This document shows positions 1-7,823 of a DNA stretch of 64,000 nucleotides, one piece after another. Source of the DNA: Methylobacter sp. (GTDB lineage Bacteria; Pseudomonadota; Gammaproteobacteria; Methylococcales; Methylomonadaceae). The stretch is taken from assembly GCA_030684815.1 (NCBI GenBank), contig JAUXXQ010000233.1, positions 30,890 to 94,889 on the forward strand, in the 5' to 3' direction. Under the pieces are notes generated by a model. The model saw only the letters and a program-made list of their open reading frames with translations. It was not told the origin of the DNA and did no database searches. Each line of letters begins with the position of its first letter. Position 1 is the stretch's first letter. A program made the translations under genes and the position numbers.

Positions 1-843
1 ATACGGGTAAAAATATCGGCCAGCGATGAAGTTACGCGTATCAAGCAACTGCTGCGCGAAAACAACCTGCACAGCGTTTGCGAAGAAGCCGCCTGCCCCA
101 ATATGGGCGAATGTTTCCAGCACGGCACCGCCACCTTCATGATCATGGGCGATTTATGCACCCGCCGCTGCCCATTTTGCGATGTCGCCCACGGCAAACC
201 GCTGCCGCTGGATAAAGACGAACCCCAGCACCTGGCCGATGCAATACAAGCGATGGCTTTAAAATACGTGGTCATCACCTCTGTGGATCGTGATGATTTA
301 AGGGATGGCGGCGCCGGACATTTTGCCGACTGCATAGCCAAAATCCGCCTGCAAACGCCGACTACAAAAATAGAAATCCTGGTGCCCGACTTTCGCGGCC
401 GCATCGAGAAAGCCGTGGCGATATTAGCGGAACAACCCTGCGACGTATTCAACCACAATCTGGAAACCGTCCCCCGGCTATACAAACAAGTCCGCCCCGG
501 TTCCGACTACCAAGGCTCACTGAATTTACTGCAACAATTCCACCAAGCCCAACCGCAAGTGCCGACCAAATCCGGTCTGATGCTCGGCGTCGGCGAACAG
601 CCGGAAGAAGTCCATCAAGTCATGAAAGACTTATTGGCTCACGGCTGCTCAATGCTGACCATAGGCCAATACCTGCAACCCAGCAAAGACCATTTGCCGG
701 TGCAAAACTACATCACCCCCGCACAATTCGATGAATATGGCGCAGTCGCCAAAGCTTTGGGATTCAAACAAGTCGCCAGCGCCCCGATGGTTCGGTCTTC
801 GTACCATGCTGATCTTCAGGCTAAAGGGATAATGTCAAGCTGA
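1..843 (+). CDS. lipA: Lipoyl synthase (5' end outside window)
   Basis: Radical-SAM enzyme that inserts two sulfurs into octanoyl groups on lipoate-dependent proteins. The reading frame is open from base 1, so the gene starts upstream. The auxiliary-cluster cysteines are seen in [12 protein letters not shown] (encoded near 82-117), followed by the radical-SAM motif CTRRCPFC. The C-terminus ends [16 protein letters not shown], typical of LipA. About 281 residues are visible; the family is usually 310-330, so only a short N-terminus is missing. An internal ATG at 103 lies inside the cysteine motif and is not the start. The partner gene lipB is not in view. Confidence 0.95.
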   Translation: MRVKISASDEVTRIKQLLRENNLHSVCEEAACPNMGECFQHGTATFMIMGDLCTRRCPFCDVAHGKPLPLDKDEPQHLADAIQAMALKYVVITSVDRDDLRDGGAGHFADCIAKIRLQTPTTKIEILVPDFRGRIEKAVAILAEQPCDVFNHNLETVPRLYKQVRPGSDYQGSLNLLQQFHQAQPQVPTKSGLMLGVGEQPEEVHQVMKDLLAHGCSMLTIGQYLQPSKDHLPVQNYITPAQFDEYGAVAKALGFKQVASAPMVRSSYHADLQAKGIMSS

Positions 844-1049
844 CGCACTTCGCTTTCGCGACTGATAAAAAAACCGTCATGTCGGCTGGATTGCCGGAAT
901 CCAGGCCTCTGGAAGGCGATAGTAGGGCAGTTCTGGAAACAGATTTTCGCTACCCCACATTATAGATCCATAGTTTAAACTCGTTCAGCAACATCACCTA
1001 CCTAAACCTTGTAATGGTATTTTGTCACCCCCCATCTCTACTTACCTCT

Positions 1050-3761
1050 TTAGAACGGCAATTTGACCGAGTTACGTCGCATAAGTGCCAATACTCTTGG
1101 ACGACCACCAGCACCGCTCAATGTAAAGCCAAGTCCAGTACGGTAACTTTCGGGCAGATAGAAGCGTTTTTCTTCATTGTTTTTGTCACGATCCTCAAAT
1201 ATGACCCCCAATTCTTGCAATGCTTTCGACGATTCTGGATCTAATCCCATTTCTTGAGCATCGAAAGGTACAGATTTATCGGTGATATCTCTAAGTTTTT
1301 CACTCCAAACTTTGAGCTGATTAATTTCGCTAATGGCTTCTTCTACTTTTTCCCTACTACAATCGCCAACAGCGCGACGAATAGCTTCAGGTAACAAAAC
1401 TCTATCTTCCCATTTATTAGTCCGCCCAGATTGACTTTTTTTAGCGGCATGAAACAAAAAGCGCACTAAGTCACGCGCTTGTAAGCGTCCATTTAAATCA
1501 CATAACGCGGTAAATACCCAGCGAGCAGTACGCGCCTCTTTGGAATTGGTTGAACCAAGTGTCTGTCCCCACAGTTGATACAATTCCCCTAATAGTTCGT
1601 CGCTTGATAATATTTCAGGGTCTTTTTTACATGCCCATTTTAACTGCGATTCAAAACATATCCAGTAAGCTAGGCGCAAAAACGATTCGGCAGTCCATTC
1701 CAGAGCAAAAGCTTTATACCGTGTTTCAAATTGTCCTAAATTTTGTTGAATGACGGTGCGTACATAATCAGATCGTATAAATTCGATGATACCTAAATGA
1801 CCTTCACGTATTTCCTCTATACGGTTTGGAAGCTCTAGTAGGGCTTTTAGTGCCGTTTTTTGTTCGGGTTTTGCTGCAAGTGTAGGGAATTGATCTTCCA
1901 AGCCATCGATGAGTATAACTAAGTGAACATTCTTTAATGTTAAAAGATGATTTAAGTCTTTTAGCTGATCGCCCTGAACCTTAAATGCGCCAAGTAATTC
2001 ATGTGTCCAGAATCCCACCCAATCAGTGTCATCGTTTAATACAGCAAGATCAATGCGGTGCTTTAGGTCACTTTCAGAAAAATCAGAATTTAGCCCAAGT
2101 TTTTGAAAACAATTTTCACGACAGGTGACAACAATTTTCTTAGCTGTATCCTTTAGATTTGTTGAAGAGAGAAAAGGAAAAATAAGAGTTTCTTTTTTAT
2201 CTATTGCCTCAACGCCAAGCTTAGTAAGAAAACCTTCCCATGTCTTTACTCGACAAAGTTGTAAAAAATTAAATGTTTTACCCGCTCCCTTGGCACCGAT
2301 CGAAACAGCGATAGGAATGGTATTTTTGTAATGTTTGGCCAAGTTTCTGAGTGGTTCCGTAACAAGCAGGTTTTCACCTTCGCCATTCTCAGCATAAATG
2401 TATTTTTCACATACCAATTCAAGTTTTTTGGCTTCATTGGCTTGCTCTGAACTTTGGACAGCTGACGCAGTAGTTGAGTGAGTAGATAAAAATATTGATG
2501 CCCAGTTCTTAATTTGGCTAGAAAGCGGGCTATTTCTTGCAAGATCAATTGCTTGCTTAAAATCTTGAATACACATGAGGTTTGAATCAAATAACGCGTC
2601 AACAAATTCAATGCCAGAACTGATACTGTCCTCGGCTTGAGGATTAGGAAAAGCGGTATTTAGGCGTTGTATTGCCAAGTCATAATCTGGTGATTCGCGT
2701 AATTGTGGGGTTAGCAAGCTCAGAATAACCGTTGGAACAGCAGCGGGGCTATTTGTATCGTCAATTAATGAGCGTAGAAGCGCCATTTTTTCCAAAACAA
2801 GTGCAGCTCCATTAACGGATTGTTTAGCGACCGTGGAGACAATAAATCGTTCGATGCGGGGATCAAACAGCAGAGGACTCGCGAGCTCACTAAATCCTGC
2901 ACGTAAATCAATCAGTACTAACTCAACATTAAGTTCCGTAGCCAGTTGTTGAATGGCATCACCTACAATCCAAGGGTTTTTGGTATTACGAGCGAGATGT
3001 TCAGGTAAAACGGGCGTATCAAGTAATTCAGTGGGTTGCTCTGGATTAACACACGCGGGTAAAACAAAAATCTCATGTCCGTCTAACAGAATGGATGATT
3101 TACGTAATTCTGCGGCGCAATAATGAACAGATGCTTCTACTGAGGAAGGTGGGTAATGTATAGCTTCGAGAAAGCGCACAAAAGAAATACTTGGACGGTT
3201 TGCACTATCCAGCCAATAAGTAATGCCTGGGGCTTCTAAATCAGCATCAACCAACAGTACCTTAGTTTTACGCCCCCTGGTTTGCTCCAAATAAGCAACT
3301 AAATGGGTTATCAAAGCAGTGGTGCGCCCAACGCCACCCTTGAAAGAGTGGAATGCAGAGATACGTAAAGTTTCAGGAAAAGATGTAGGCGAAATAAATT
3401 CATTTTTCGTAGTTGTAGCGGAATAAGCCAAGTCGTGCCAAAGTGGGTAACAAGTGGGCAGTTTTGGTTTTATACCGGACTGGATATTGACATCAACCTG
3501 GTATGGAATATCATCAATGCGCAAGGTCAGAATATTTGTATTTTCATCTAACGAATTGCCAAAAGCATCGGCAAGCCAAGGATGTAATTTTGTTTCAGAT
3601 TCATTGTCGATTAAAGTGATTTCTGCTCCATCCGAGTAACAATCAATAGCAGTGATAAAATCAGGAAAATTAGAGAAGCCACATGTCATTTCACGAAAAC
3701 GACGTTCAATATCCAACCACGTTATTAAAGGCGCTTTTTTATTAATTTCAAAATCTGTCAT
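1050..3761 (-). CDS. Dual P-loop ATPase with KGGVGRTT ParA-like domain
   Basis: A 903-residue protein of unknown function. After an N-terminal region of about 130 residues comes a MinD/ParA-like domain with the deviant Walker A KGGVGRTT (about 141-148) and a following LLVDADLEAP. A second classical P-loop, GAKGAGKT (about 489-496), pairs with a Walker B-like LVILIDGLED (about 614-623), suggesting an AAA/STAND-like second NTPase. The ATG at 3761 was chosen because it forms an ATGA overlap with the upstream gene and has GGAG at the right distance; a longer frame starts at 3782. Proteins of this KGGVGR type are often in accessory loci and a role in phage defence is inference. Base composition is more AT-rich than lipA. 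Confidence 0.8.
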   Translation of the reverse strand: MTDFEINKKAPLITWLDIERRFREMTCGFSNFPDFITAIDCYSDGAEITLIDNESETKLHPWLADAFGNSLDENTNILTLRIDDIPYQVDVNIQSGIKPKLPTCYPLWHDLAYSATTTKNEFISPTSFPETLRISAFHSFKGGVGRTTALITHLVAYLEQTRGRKTKVLLVDADLEAPGITYWLDSANRPSISFVRFLEAIHYPPSSVEASVHYCAAELRKSSILLDGHEIFVLPACVNPEQPTELLDTPVLPEHLARNTKNPWIVGDAIQQLATELNVELVLIDLRAGFSELASPLLFDPRIERFIVSTVAKQSVNGAALVLEKMALLRSLIDDTNSPAAVPTVILSLLTPQLRESPDYDLAIQRLNTAFPNPQAEDSISSGIEFVDALFDSNLMCIQDFKQAIDLARNSPLSSQIKNWASIFLSTHSTTASAVQSSEQANEAKKLELVCEKYIYAENGEGENLLVTEPLRNLAKHYKNTIPIAVSIGAKGAGKTFNFLQLCRVKTWEGFLTKLGVEAIDKKETLIFPFLSSTNLKDTAKKIVVTCRENCFQKLGLNSDFSESDLKHRIDLAVLNDDTDWVGFWTHELLGAFKVQGDQLKDLNHLLTLKNVHLVILIDGLEDQFPTLAAKPEQKTALKALLELPNRIEEIREGHLGIIEFIRSDYVRTVIQQNLGQFETRYKAFALEWTAESFLRLAYWICFESQLKWACKKDPEILSSDELLGELYQLWGQTLGSTNSKEARTARWVFTALCDLNGRLQARDLVRFLFHAAKKSQSGRTNKWEDRVLLPEAIRRAVGDCSREKVEEAISEINQLKVWSEKLRDITDKSVPFDAQEMGLDPESSKALQELGVIFEDRDKNNEEKRFYLPESYRTGLGFTLSGAGGRPRVLALMRRNSVKLPF

Positions 3762-4213
3762 TTTAATTCTCCACAAATCCATTCCTGAATGGCTAATAAC
3801 TGCGTTTCAAGCGTCTCATCATTAGGTGTTTTTGCTTTTGCACCGTAACGCCAAATCTGATTTAACTCTCCGCAACATGCAGTACGTTGTCTTTGCGGTA
3901 TAGGTACTCTTAGAACATCTAAATTGATGCTGTTATCCAGACGCAGCGATGCGCCGACTTTTAAATGATCCATCAGATTATTTAAATCATGCCCAGATTT
4001 TTTCTTACCATCAGAATCTTTAAAGAAATTTTCCAAATCCTCTGAATCTTGTTTAGCTCGGCGTTGGAGTAAAACTGCTTTTAAACCAGCTTCCACTGCA
4101 TAAAACAATAATAAACGATGTGCGTTCGTTTTGGTTTTGGTATCAGCTGTTTCAAAGACTGCGGCTGCTTGTCGCCAAGCGCATTTAAGTTCTCGAAGAG
4201 TAAAGACAATCAT
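3758..4213 (-). CDS. HEPN-like small protein, partner of the KGGVGR ATPase
   Basis: A 151-residue soluble protein, not confidently assigned. The segment RLLLFYAVEAGLKAVLL followed by GHDLNNLMDHL resembles the two core helices of HEPN domains (a Q/A-rich helix ending LKA, then GHDL). Near the C-terminus LNQIWRYGAK occupies the place where many HEPN proteins carry their basic motif, but a clear R-x4-6-H is absent, so catalysis is doubtful. It is the first gene of a two-gene unit: its TGA overlaps the ATG of the ATPase gene in ATGA, indicating translational coupling. It could act as a sensor or effector subunit for the ATPase; that is inference. Confidence 0.6.
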   Translation of the reverse strand: MIVFTLRELKCAWRQAAAVFETADTKTKTNAHRLLLFYAVEAGLKAVLLQRRAKQDSEDLENFFKDSDGKKKSGHDLNNLMDHLKVGASLRLDNSINLDVLRVPIPQRQRTACCGELNQIWRYGAKAKTPNDETLETQLLAIQEWICGELK

Positions 4214-4542
4214 TATGGATTATTTCCGTTGTTATGCTTGATGAATTAGTTGTTTCTAGCGGCGGGCATTATTATGATATAAAAATATTTACAGACAGTT
4301 TTTATTATGGTCAAGAAACTGTAGGATTATGTCTATTTAAGGTATTGTTTCATTGAAACATATATAATTACTTTTATAGTCAAAAGCCCACCTCACCCAT
4401 TTATGAAAGTCCTGTAGGTTAGGCATGCTTTTTATGCCCAACATTACGATGTTTCGATATGGCGACGGGTTTCTATTTTCCATTACCAAATGCTAAAGCG
4501 TTTGGCAACGAAAAGCTGTTGCGAAACCTACTCCTGTAGATA
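4214..4542. other. AT-rich spacer with possible promoter for the ATPase module
   Basis: No gene is seen. Reading the minus strand, TTGACC (4309-4314) and TAAATA (4286-4291) are 17 bases apart and lie about 75 bases upstream of the HEPN-like gene, a plausible but weak sigma70 promoter. A small hairpin, GGCATgctttttATGCC, lies near 4424-4439. The remainder is AT-rich and featureless to the eye. Confidence 0.35.
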
Positions 4543-4827
4543 TTAAAATCTCTCCGGCCACTTTCTAGCTGAATGAAAAACAGCCAAGATTTGAATCCAT
4601 TGTTCTTTAACGCGATACGGTAGGATATACTGAGTTCCGGTAAGCACTAACTCGCGTGAACCATCCACTCGACCAAGGCGCCCCAATTCCGGATTATTTT
4701 CAAGAGAGCCTGCCCGTTTTCTAATTTCAGCAAGCAATGCGCGAGCAGCATTAGGATTTTCTTCGGCGATATATTCGAATATCTCTCGCAAATCCTGACG
4801 CGCGGGTTCAGTCCATACTATTTTCAC
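4543..4827 (-). CDS. ParE/RelE-family toxin
   Basis: A 94-residue toxin of the RelE/ParE superfamily. It starts MKIVWTEPARQDLREIFEYI, the usual beta-strand plus long helix, and contains NPELGRLGRVDGSRELVL and ILPYRV, conserved in ParE-type proteins. ParE toxins generally inhibit DNA gyrase while RelE relatives cleave mRNA on the ribosome; the sequence alone does not decide. Its ATG overlaps the TGA of the upstream antitoxin (ATGA), the standard antitoxin-first operon. Length is normal and no damage is seen, so the pair is probably functional. Confidence 0.85.
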   Translation of the reverse strand: MKIVWTEPARQDLREIFEYIAEENPNAARALLAEIRKRAGSLENNPELGRLGRVDGSRELVLTGTQYILPYRVKEQWIQILAVFHSARKWPERF

Positions 4828-5081
4828 GCCTTGCCTTTGGCTTTACGTTCAATTAAATCTTCCATTTCGCTCATGACATCGTCATGGTCGATTAATTCGC
4901 CGAGATCCGCGGCGGCTATGCCTTGGGTAATTTTTTCGATCTGCCAGACATGCTGTTCCAGATACTCTTTGAGCGCCTGGTTGACGACATCGTTACGCGA
5001 TCTAGCCAGCGAATCGGCCAAATGATCCAGTTGATGTACGAGTTCTGCTTCGGCGTTGACGGTAAATGCTTCGGTTGTCAT
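4824..5081 (-). CDS. Ribbon-helix-helix antitoxin paired with ParE
   Basis: An 85-residue antitoxin. The N-terminus FTVNAEAELVHQLDHLADSL with SRNDVVNQALKEYLE is a CopG/ParD-type ribbon-helix-helix DNA-binding fold, and the acidic C-terminal tail (LGELIDHDDVMSEMEDLIE) would wrap the toxin. The ATG at 5081 (MTTEAF) was preferred over upstream starts because it places the beta-strand right at the N-terminus and has a GGGG stretch about 8 bases upstream. Antitoxins of this class normally repress their own promoter, which would lie in 5082-5185. Confidence 0.8.
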   Translation of the reverse strand: MTTEAFTVNAEAELVHQLDHLADSLARSRNDVVNQALKEYLEQHVWQIEKITQGIAAADLGELIDHDDVMSEMEDLIERKAKGKA

Positions 5082-5185
5082 GAACAATGCCCCGGTTCGT
5101 GATAGTTCGTTTGCAATCATAACGCATACTTTAACATATTCGCCAAGCTTACTCGGCACCGCCAGTTATTATGTCGTCTTGATTC

Positions 5186-5395
5186 CTAAAGCCCCAGCTC
5201 ATCCAACAATTGCTCCGCCCGCTTGGGGTTACCACGCAATTGGGCGGCCAAGAAACGCTGCTTCGCTTCTTCTTCCGCCAAGGCTTGTGTGGATAATTCA
5301 AACATCAACTTGTTCAGGCTGATGTCGCGTACTTTGGCGATGTTCTTGAGCCTTTCGGCCATATCGTCGGGTAATCGGATGGATAAAGTTGTCAT
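5186..5395 (-). CDS. Ribbon-helix-helix antitoxin of a PIN toxin pair
   Basis: A 69-residue protein beginning MTTLSIRLPDDMAERL, a canonical RHH beta-strand, followed by ISLNKLMFELSTQAL and a charged C-terminal tail ending AEQLLDELGL. It is the second gene of a reversed-order pair: the TGA of the upstream PIN gene and this ATG overlap as ATGA. Since the PIN gene has lost its 5' part, this antitoxin may be an orphan whose partner no longer folds. Whether it is still transcribed is unclear because the original promoter side has been replaced by transposase DNA. Confidence 0.75.
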   Translation of the reverse strand: MTTLSIRLPDDMAERLKNIAKVRDISLNKLMFELSTQALAEEEAKQRFLAAQLRGNPKRAEQLLDELGL

Positions 5396-5697
5396 GATCT
5401 TAGTAACCTCAATATCTGTTCCGTGGTAATAACTTCATAACCCAAGCGCTTAAGTTCCGCATGAGCAAAGTCAGACACGTTGTTGGTAATAATATAGGCG
5501 GCACGAGCTGCAATTGCCAGTTCCACCAAATGATTATCTGCTTCGTCTTTCAAATTGGGACGCCACAGATAGCGCGCATCAATAGCTGTGCAGACCGCTG
5601 CGAAACCATCCAGAAACTCCATCAGGGATACGGAAGTTTGTTTGCAGAGAGCCTGTATATTCTCCCGGCTCAACAAGTCCTGATATTCAAGGGTGGT
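5392..5697 (-). pseudogene. PIN-domain toxin, N-terminus lost
   Basis: The remaining frame reads from about TLEYQDLLSRENIQALCKQT through RYLWRPNLKDEADNHLVELA and AAYIITNNVSDFAHAEL, the second half of a PIN_3-type ribonuclease toxin, including the middle and C-terminal acidic positions. The N-terminal strand with the first catalytic aspartate (the DTN motif) is absent. Upstream the frame passes directly into a transposase-like sequence and reaches an in-frame TAA near 5722-5724. The only start codons left are in-frame TTGs (5676, 5673), which would give about 94 residues against a usual 135-145. The gene is most likely dead. Confidence 0.75.
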
Positions 5698-5747
5698 AAT
5701 AATTTTTTCAAAATGGCTGCTTTACGTTCGTCTGAATAGTGTGTCAT
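5670..5747 (-). mobile_element. Transposase N-terminal fragment fused to the PIN gene
   Basis: An ATG at 5747 preceded by GAGGAG opens a 25-codon frame, MTHYSDERKAAILKKLLPPL, which resembles the first residues of small transposase OrfA proteins (a YSxERKxAxLKKLLPP pattern). After PPL the frame runs out of register into the PIN gene and stops at 5670-5672. The helix-turn-helix that should follow is missing, so only the element's edge is left. The junction with PIN sequence is at about 5690-5700. Confidence 0.6.
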
Positions 5748-5964
5748 TTTTAAGCTCCTCGCCCTCGGTTTTTTGATAAATCACCCTTTCAGGTGGGCGA
5801 CAACTAGTCTGACACAGAGGGGTACTCGTACATCGCATTAATCAGCTGAAACAGGTGCTGATGTATTGTAATCATCCGCCCTGTCTGGGGATTGTAGGCT
5901 TCAAATTCAACAGGGTCTAACGTGTCTCTGCTAGCTCCCCGGAATCCAGTAAGAGCCTTGCGAG
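5748..5964. other. Spacer with an unassigned open frame
   Basis: The minus strand is open from about 5970 to a TGA at 5781-5783 without an obvious start. It contains TLDPVEFEAYNPQTG and HQHLFQLINAMYEYP, which look protein-like. It may be the 3' end of the gene whose transposase fragment lies just beyond, or chance. I do not assign it. Confidence 0.25.
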
Positions 5965-6420
5965 TTACAAATTAAACGGCTCCACATCACCCGGTTTACG
6001 CAGCATCTTATTCACCTCATCAAGATGCAGCTCCTCCCCGACAATCATCTCCCGCGCATACTCCTCCAGCAACACAGAAACGCCTTCCGAAGCTTTCAGC
6101 AATTCAACATAAGCGGCTATCGCTGTTTTCTCATGCTCCAGACTTTCCCTTAAAATATCGCCAATATCATGCTTGGCCGTTTCCAATAAAGGCCCAATTT
6201 TAAGCGAAGGATGCCCGCCCAATAAGGTCACCAGCTCACCCGCCTTATGCGCGTGCATCAGGCTCTCGTTGGCATTATCCTTAAGCCAGGAAACAATAGG
6301 GATACGGTTATAACCGTAAACCATCAGCGAGTAATGCGTGTAACGGACAACGCCCGCCAGCTCAAGCTCCATGATTTTATTAAGGATGCCGACAGCCCTT
6401 TGTTTTTCTTGATCGTTCAT
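5965..6420 (-). CDS. Ferritin-like (bacterioferritin-type) protein
   Basis: A 151-residue four-helix-bundle iron protein. Metal-ligand motifs are visible: ELELAGVVRYTHY (first helix Glu), NESLMHAHKAGE (E-x2-H type), EHEKTAIAAYVELL and GEELHLDEV (second-half E and E-x2-H). The length is close to bacterioferritin (about 155-160). The haem-binding methionine of true Bfr cannot be assigned with confidence, so it may be a haem-free ferritin-like oxidase. The ATG at 6420 has AGGAG 7-8 bases upstream; a longer frame from 6462 lacks a ribosome site. It likely stores iron or protects DNA in the cytoplasm. Confidence 0.75.
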   Translation of the reverse strand: MNDQEKQRAVGILNKIMELELAGVVRYTHYSLMVYGYNRIPIVSWLKDNANESLMHAHKAGELVTLLGGHPSLKIGPLLETAKHDIGDILRESLEHEKTAIAAYVELLKASEGVSVLLEEYAREMIVGEELHLDEVNKMLRKPGDVEPFNL

Positions 6421-6754
6421 AGTGGTACTCCTGTTGGTTAAAAAAAATAAGCCAGTCCGCAATCAGCATAACATAGTCATTTGCTTAGACTAAAACCCAG
6501 TATTATTGGAACGGCAATTTCACCTTTGCGGCGTATGATAATGCGGCCTGTTTTTATCCCCCCAACGAGAGCACACCCAATGAATTACGGCGAGAATTGC
6601 CAATACGCCGATTCATCAAACAGATCAAGCCCGCATCAGGCTAAACAGAACCCGAGCCAGCTATCCTTGATGGCGGCATTCGCCTTATAATTCACCAAAA
6701 CACTGCACAGAACAAATGAATTAAGTGCCCGACTATGATAGAATCGCCTTCTTT
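6421..6754. other. Spacer upstream of tRNA-Arg
   Basis: No convincing gene. A TATGAT at 6734-6739 lies 16 bases before the tRNA and could be its -10 box, but no clear -35 is seen. Short plus-strand frames here (for example from 6579) lack family resemblance. Confidence 0.3.
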
Positions 6755-6831
6755 GCCCCGATAGCTCAGCAGGATAGAGCGGTCCCCTCCTAAGGGACAG
6801 GCCGGTGGTTCGAATCCGCCTCGGGGCACCA
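6755..6831 (+). tRNA. tRNA-Arg (anticodon CCU)
   Basis: A 77-base cloverleaf including an encoded CCA end. The acceptor stem pairs GCCCCGA with TCGGGGC; the D-arm holds AGCTCAGCAGGATAGAGC; the anticodon stem GTCCC/GGGAC encloses the loop CTCCTAA, giving anticodon CCT (reads AGG); the T-arm contains GGTTCGAATCC. A rho-independent terminator follows directly. Such tRNA 3' ends are common integration targets, but no repeated copy of this 3' end is seen elsewhere in the window. Confidence 0.95.
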
Positions 6832-6840
6832 CCAGACAAT

Positions 6841-6877
6841 AAAAAACCCGCAAGTCATAAGGTTTAGCGGGTTTTTT
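6841..6877 (+). terminator. Rho-independent terminator after tRNA-Arg
   Basis: AAAAAACCCGC and GCGGGTTTTTT form an 11-bp stem around a 15-base loop and end in a T-run. The A-run on the left makes it usable in both directions. Confidence 0.85.
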
Positions 6878-7039
6878 ATTGCCCAACGCGGCATTGATGA
6901 GTTGGTATGCGGTGTACCCGGCATTGGACTGGTAAGGGCTGAAATTAACCTGGATGGCAAATTTCATTTGGTTTTATGGCTAAAACTTGATTAGTCTGTT
7001 TGGGTTTCGAAAAGAAGCGGCCTAATCGGCCACGTCTTT

Positions 7040-7264
7040 CTACCAAGCTAAAAACTCGGTAACGGAAATACCCGCTTGCTTCAAAATAGCACGCAAAGTG
7101 CCTTCCGGCATATCGCCCGGATGATTGGGTATCGTTGTATAACGGCGGGTGCTTGAGTTATACCAAATCTCGTGGCTGCCTGCGGCCTGCCTGTCGAATT
7201 GAAACCCTAACTGCTTTAATCGTTTGACGATTTCACGATAACAAAAACCGCCCAGCTGCCCCAT
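7040..7264 (-). CDS. hicA: HicA-family toxin
   Basis: A 74-residue mRNA interferase of the YcfA/HicA double-stranded-RNA-binding fold. Visible family features are REIVKRLKQLGFQFDRQ, the catalytic histidine in AGSHEIWY, and the C-terminal MPEGTLRAILKQAGISVTEFL. It begins with the ATG at 7264 directly after the ancestral stop of hicB, the usual hicBA order reversed from classical hicAB. Because its antitoxin gene is frameshifted, either the altered antitoxin still neutralises it, the toxin is inactive, or the shift is a sequencing error. Confidence 0.85.
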   Translation of the reverse strand: MGQLGGFCYREIVKRLKQLGFQFDRQAAGSHEIWYNSSTRRYTTIPNHPGDMPEGTLRAILKQAGISVTEFLAW

Positions 7265-7494
7265 TTAACTGCCCAGAACCAGCGGATAATCGAATGAACC
7301 CTCCGTTTGCTTGAGATTGGAAGGTTAATGGTGTCGGCTTGCGCTTCCAGGAGCTTCCTGGCTACGTCACGCGCAATTTCCAAGGTTTCGGTTATTGTCC
7401 GTCCTTGGGCGATTAGGCCGGAAATATCATCCGAGGTAGCTAAATAAACACCTTCGGGTAGTCTTTCAATATGAAGATTAATAATTTGTTCCAT
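7265..7494 (-). pseudogene. hicB: HicB-like antitoxin with C-terminal frameshift
   Basis: Starts MEQIINLHIERLPEGVYLATSDD and continues through GRTITETLEIARDVARKLLEAQ, a standard HicB-like N-terminal domain. After NLPIS the frame drifts into a nonsense tail (SKRRVHSIIRWFW) that overruns hicA and ends at 7216. Shifting one base restores KQTEGSFDYPLVLGS and a TAA at 7265-7267, which abuts the hicA ATG exactly. That is the expected end of this short HicB family. A one-base indel near 7300-7310 is therefore inferred. Confidence 0.8.
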
Positions 7495-7567
7495 GAGGAA
7501 AGATCCGGTAATTAACAATATAATCGTTAGTCATGTAAGGGTACGCTTGGGCATCACAAAAACGCTA

Positions 7568-7592
7568 GGAGCGGGGTTGCAAACCCCGCTCC
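7568..7592. repeat. Perfect palindrome at the higA truncation point
   Basis: GGAGCGGGGTT, a GCA loop and AACCCCGCTCC make perfect 11-bp arms. The truncated higA frame runs directly into this palindrome, so it marks an insertion or deletion boundary. It looks like a REP-type element but no second copy is seen in this window. Confidence 0.7.
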
Positions 7593-7760
7593 GCCTGAAG
7601 GCCATTTCAAGGCTAACACCCGTTTTGCCGTTGACCAAAGCAGAAACGGTTCTTCGGGTGACATTCAGCTTTTGGGCTGTGTGGGTAATGGTCAAATTTA
7701 GGGGTTGCAGCCAGAGCTCATAAAGTGTTTTACCCGGATGCGGGGATTGTACATTCGCAT
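7593..7760 (-). pseudogene. higA: HigA antitoxin remnant (frameshift and 3' truncation)
   Basis: The minus strand starts ATG (7758-7760), giving MRMYNP. Supplying one missing C in the run at 7742-7745 gives MRMYNPPHPGKTLYELWLQP and then LTITHTAQKLNVTRRTVSAL and VNGKTGVSLEMAF, the helix-turn-helix of HigA/VapI antitoxins. The sequence breaks off at EMAFR where the GC-rich palindrome begins, so the dimerisation end is gone. Family length is about 95-100 residues; about 55 are recoverable. Confidence 0.75.
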
Positions 7761-7772
7761 TAATATGTCTCG

Positions 7773-7802
7773 TTAATGGTAGTCCGGATAATCGACAACA
7801 TA
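7773..7802 (-). pseudogene. higB: HigB toxin 3' scrap
   Basis: Directly upstream of the higA remnant the minus strand encodes YVVDYPDYH and TAA, matching the characteristic HigB C-terminus (VDYEDYH). Everything 5' of this has been replaced by the cysZ 3' flank. It is too short to recognise alone; position just before higA makes the call. Confidence 0.6.
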
Positions 7803-7823
7803 TTAACCTTGACCCTGTTCAAC

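Noticed and set aside
844..1049. Repeat-like GTCATGTCGGCTGGATTGCC segment after lipA
   Set aside because: It resembles a common REP phrase but no second copy in the window supports calling a repeat.
6755..6831. tRNA 3' end as an integration attachment site
   Set aside because: No second copy of the tRNA 3' end, integrase gene or island boundary is visible in the window.
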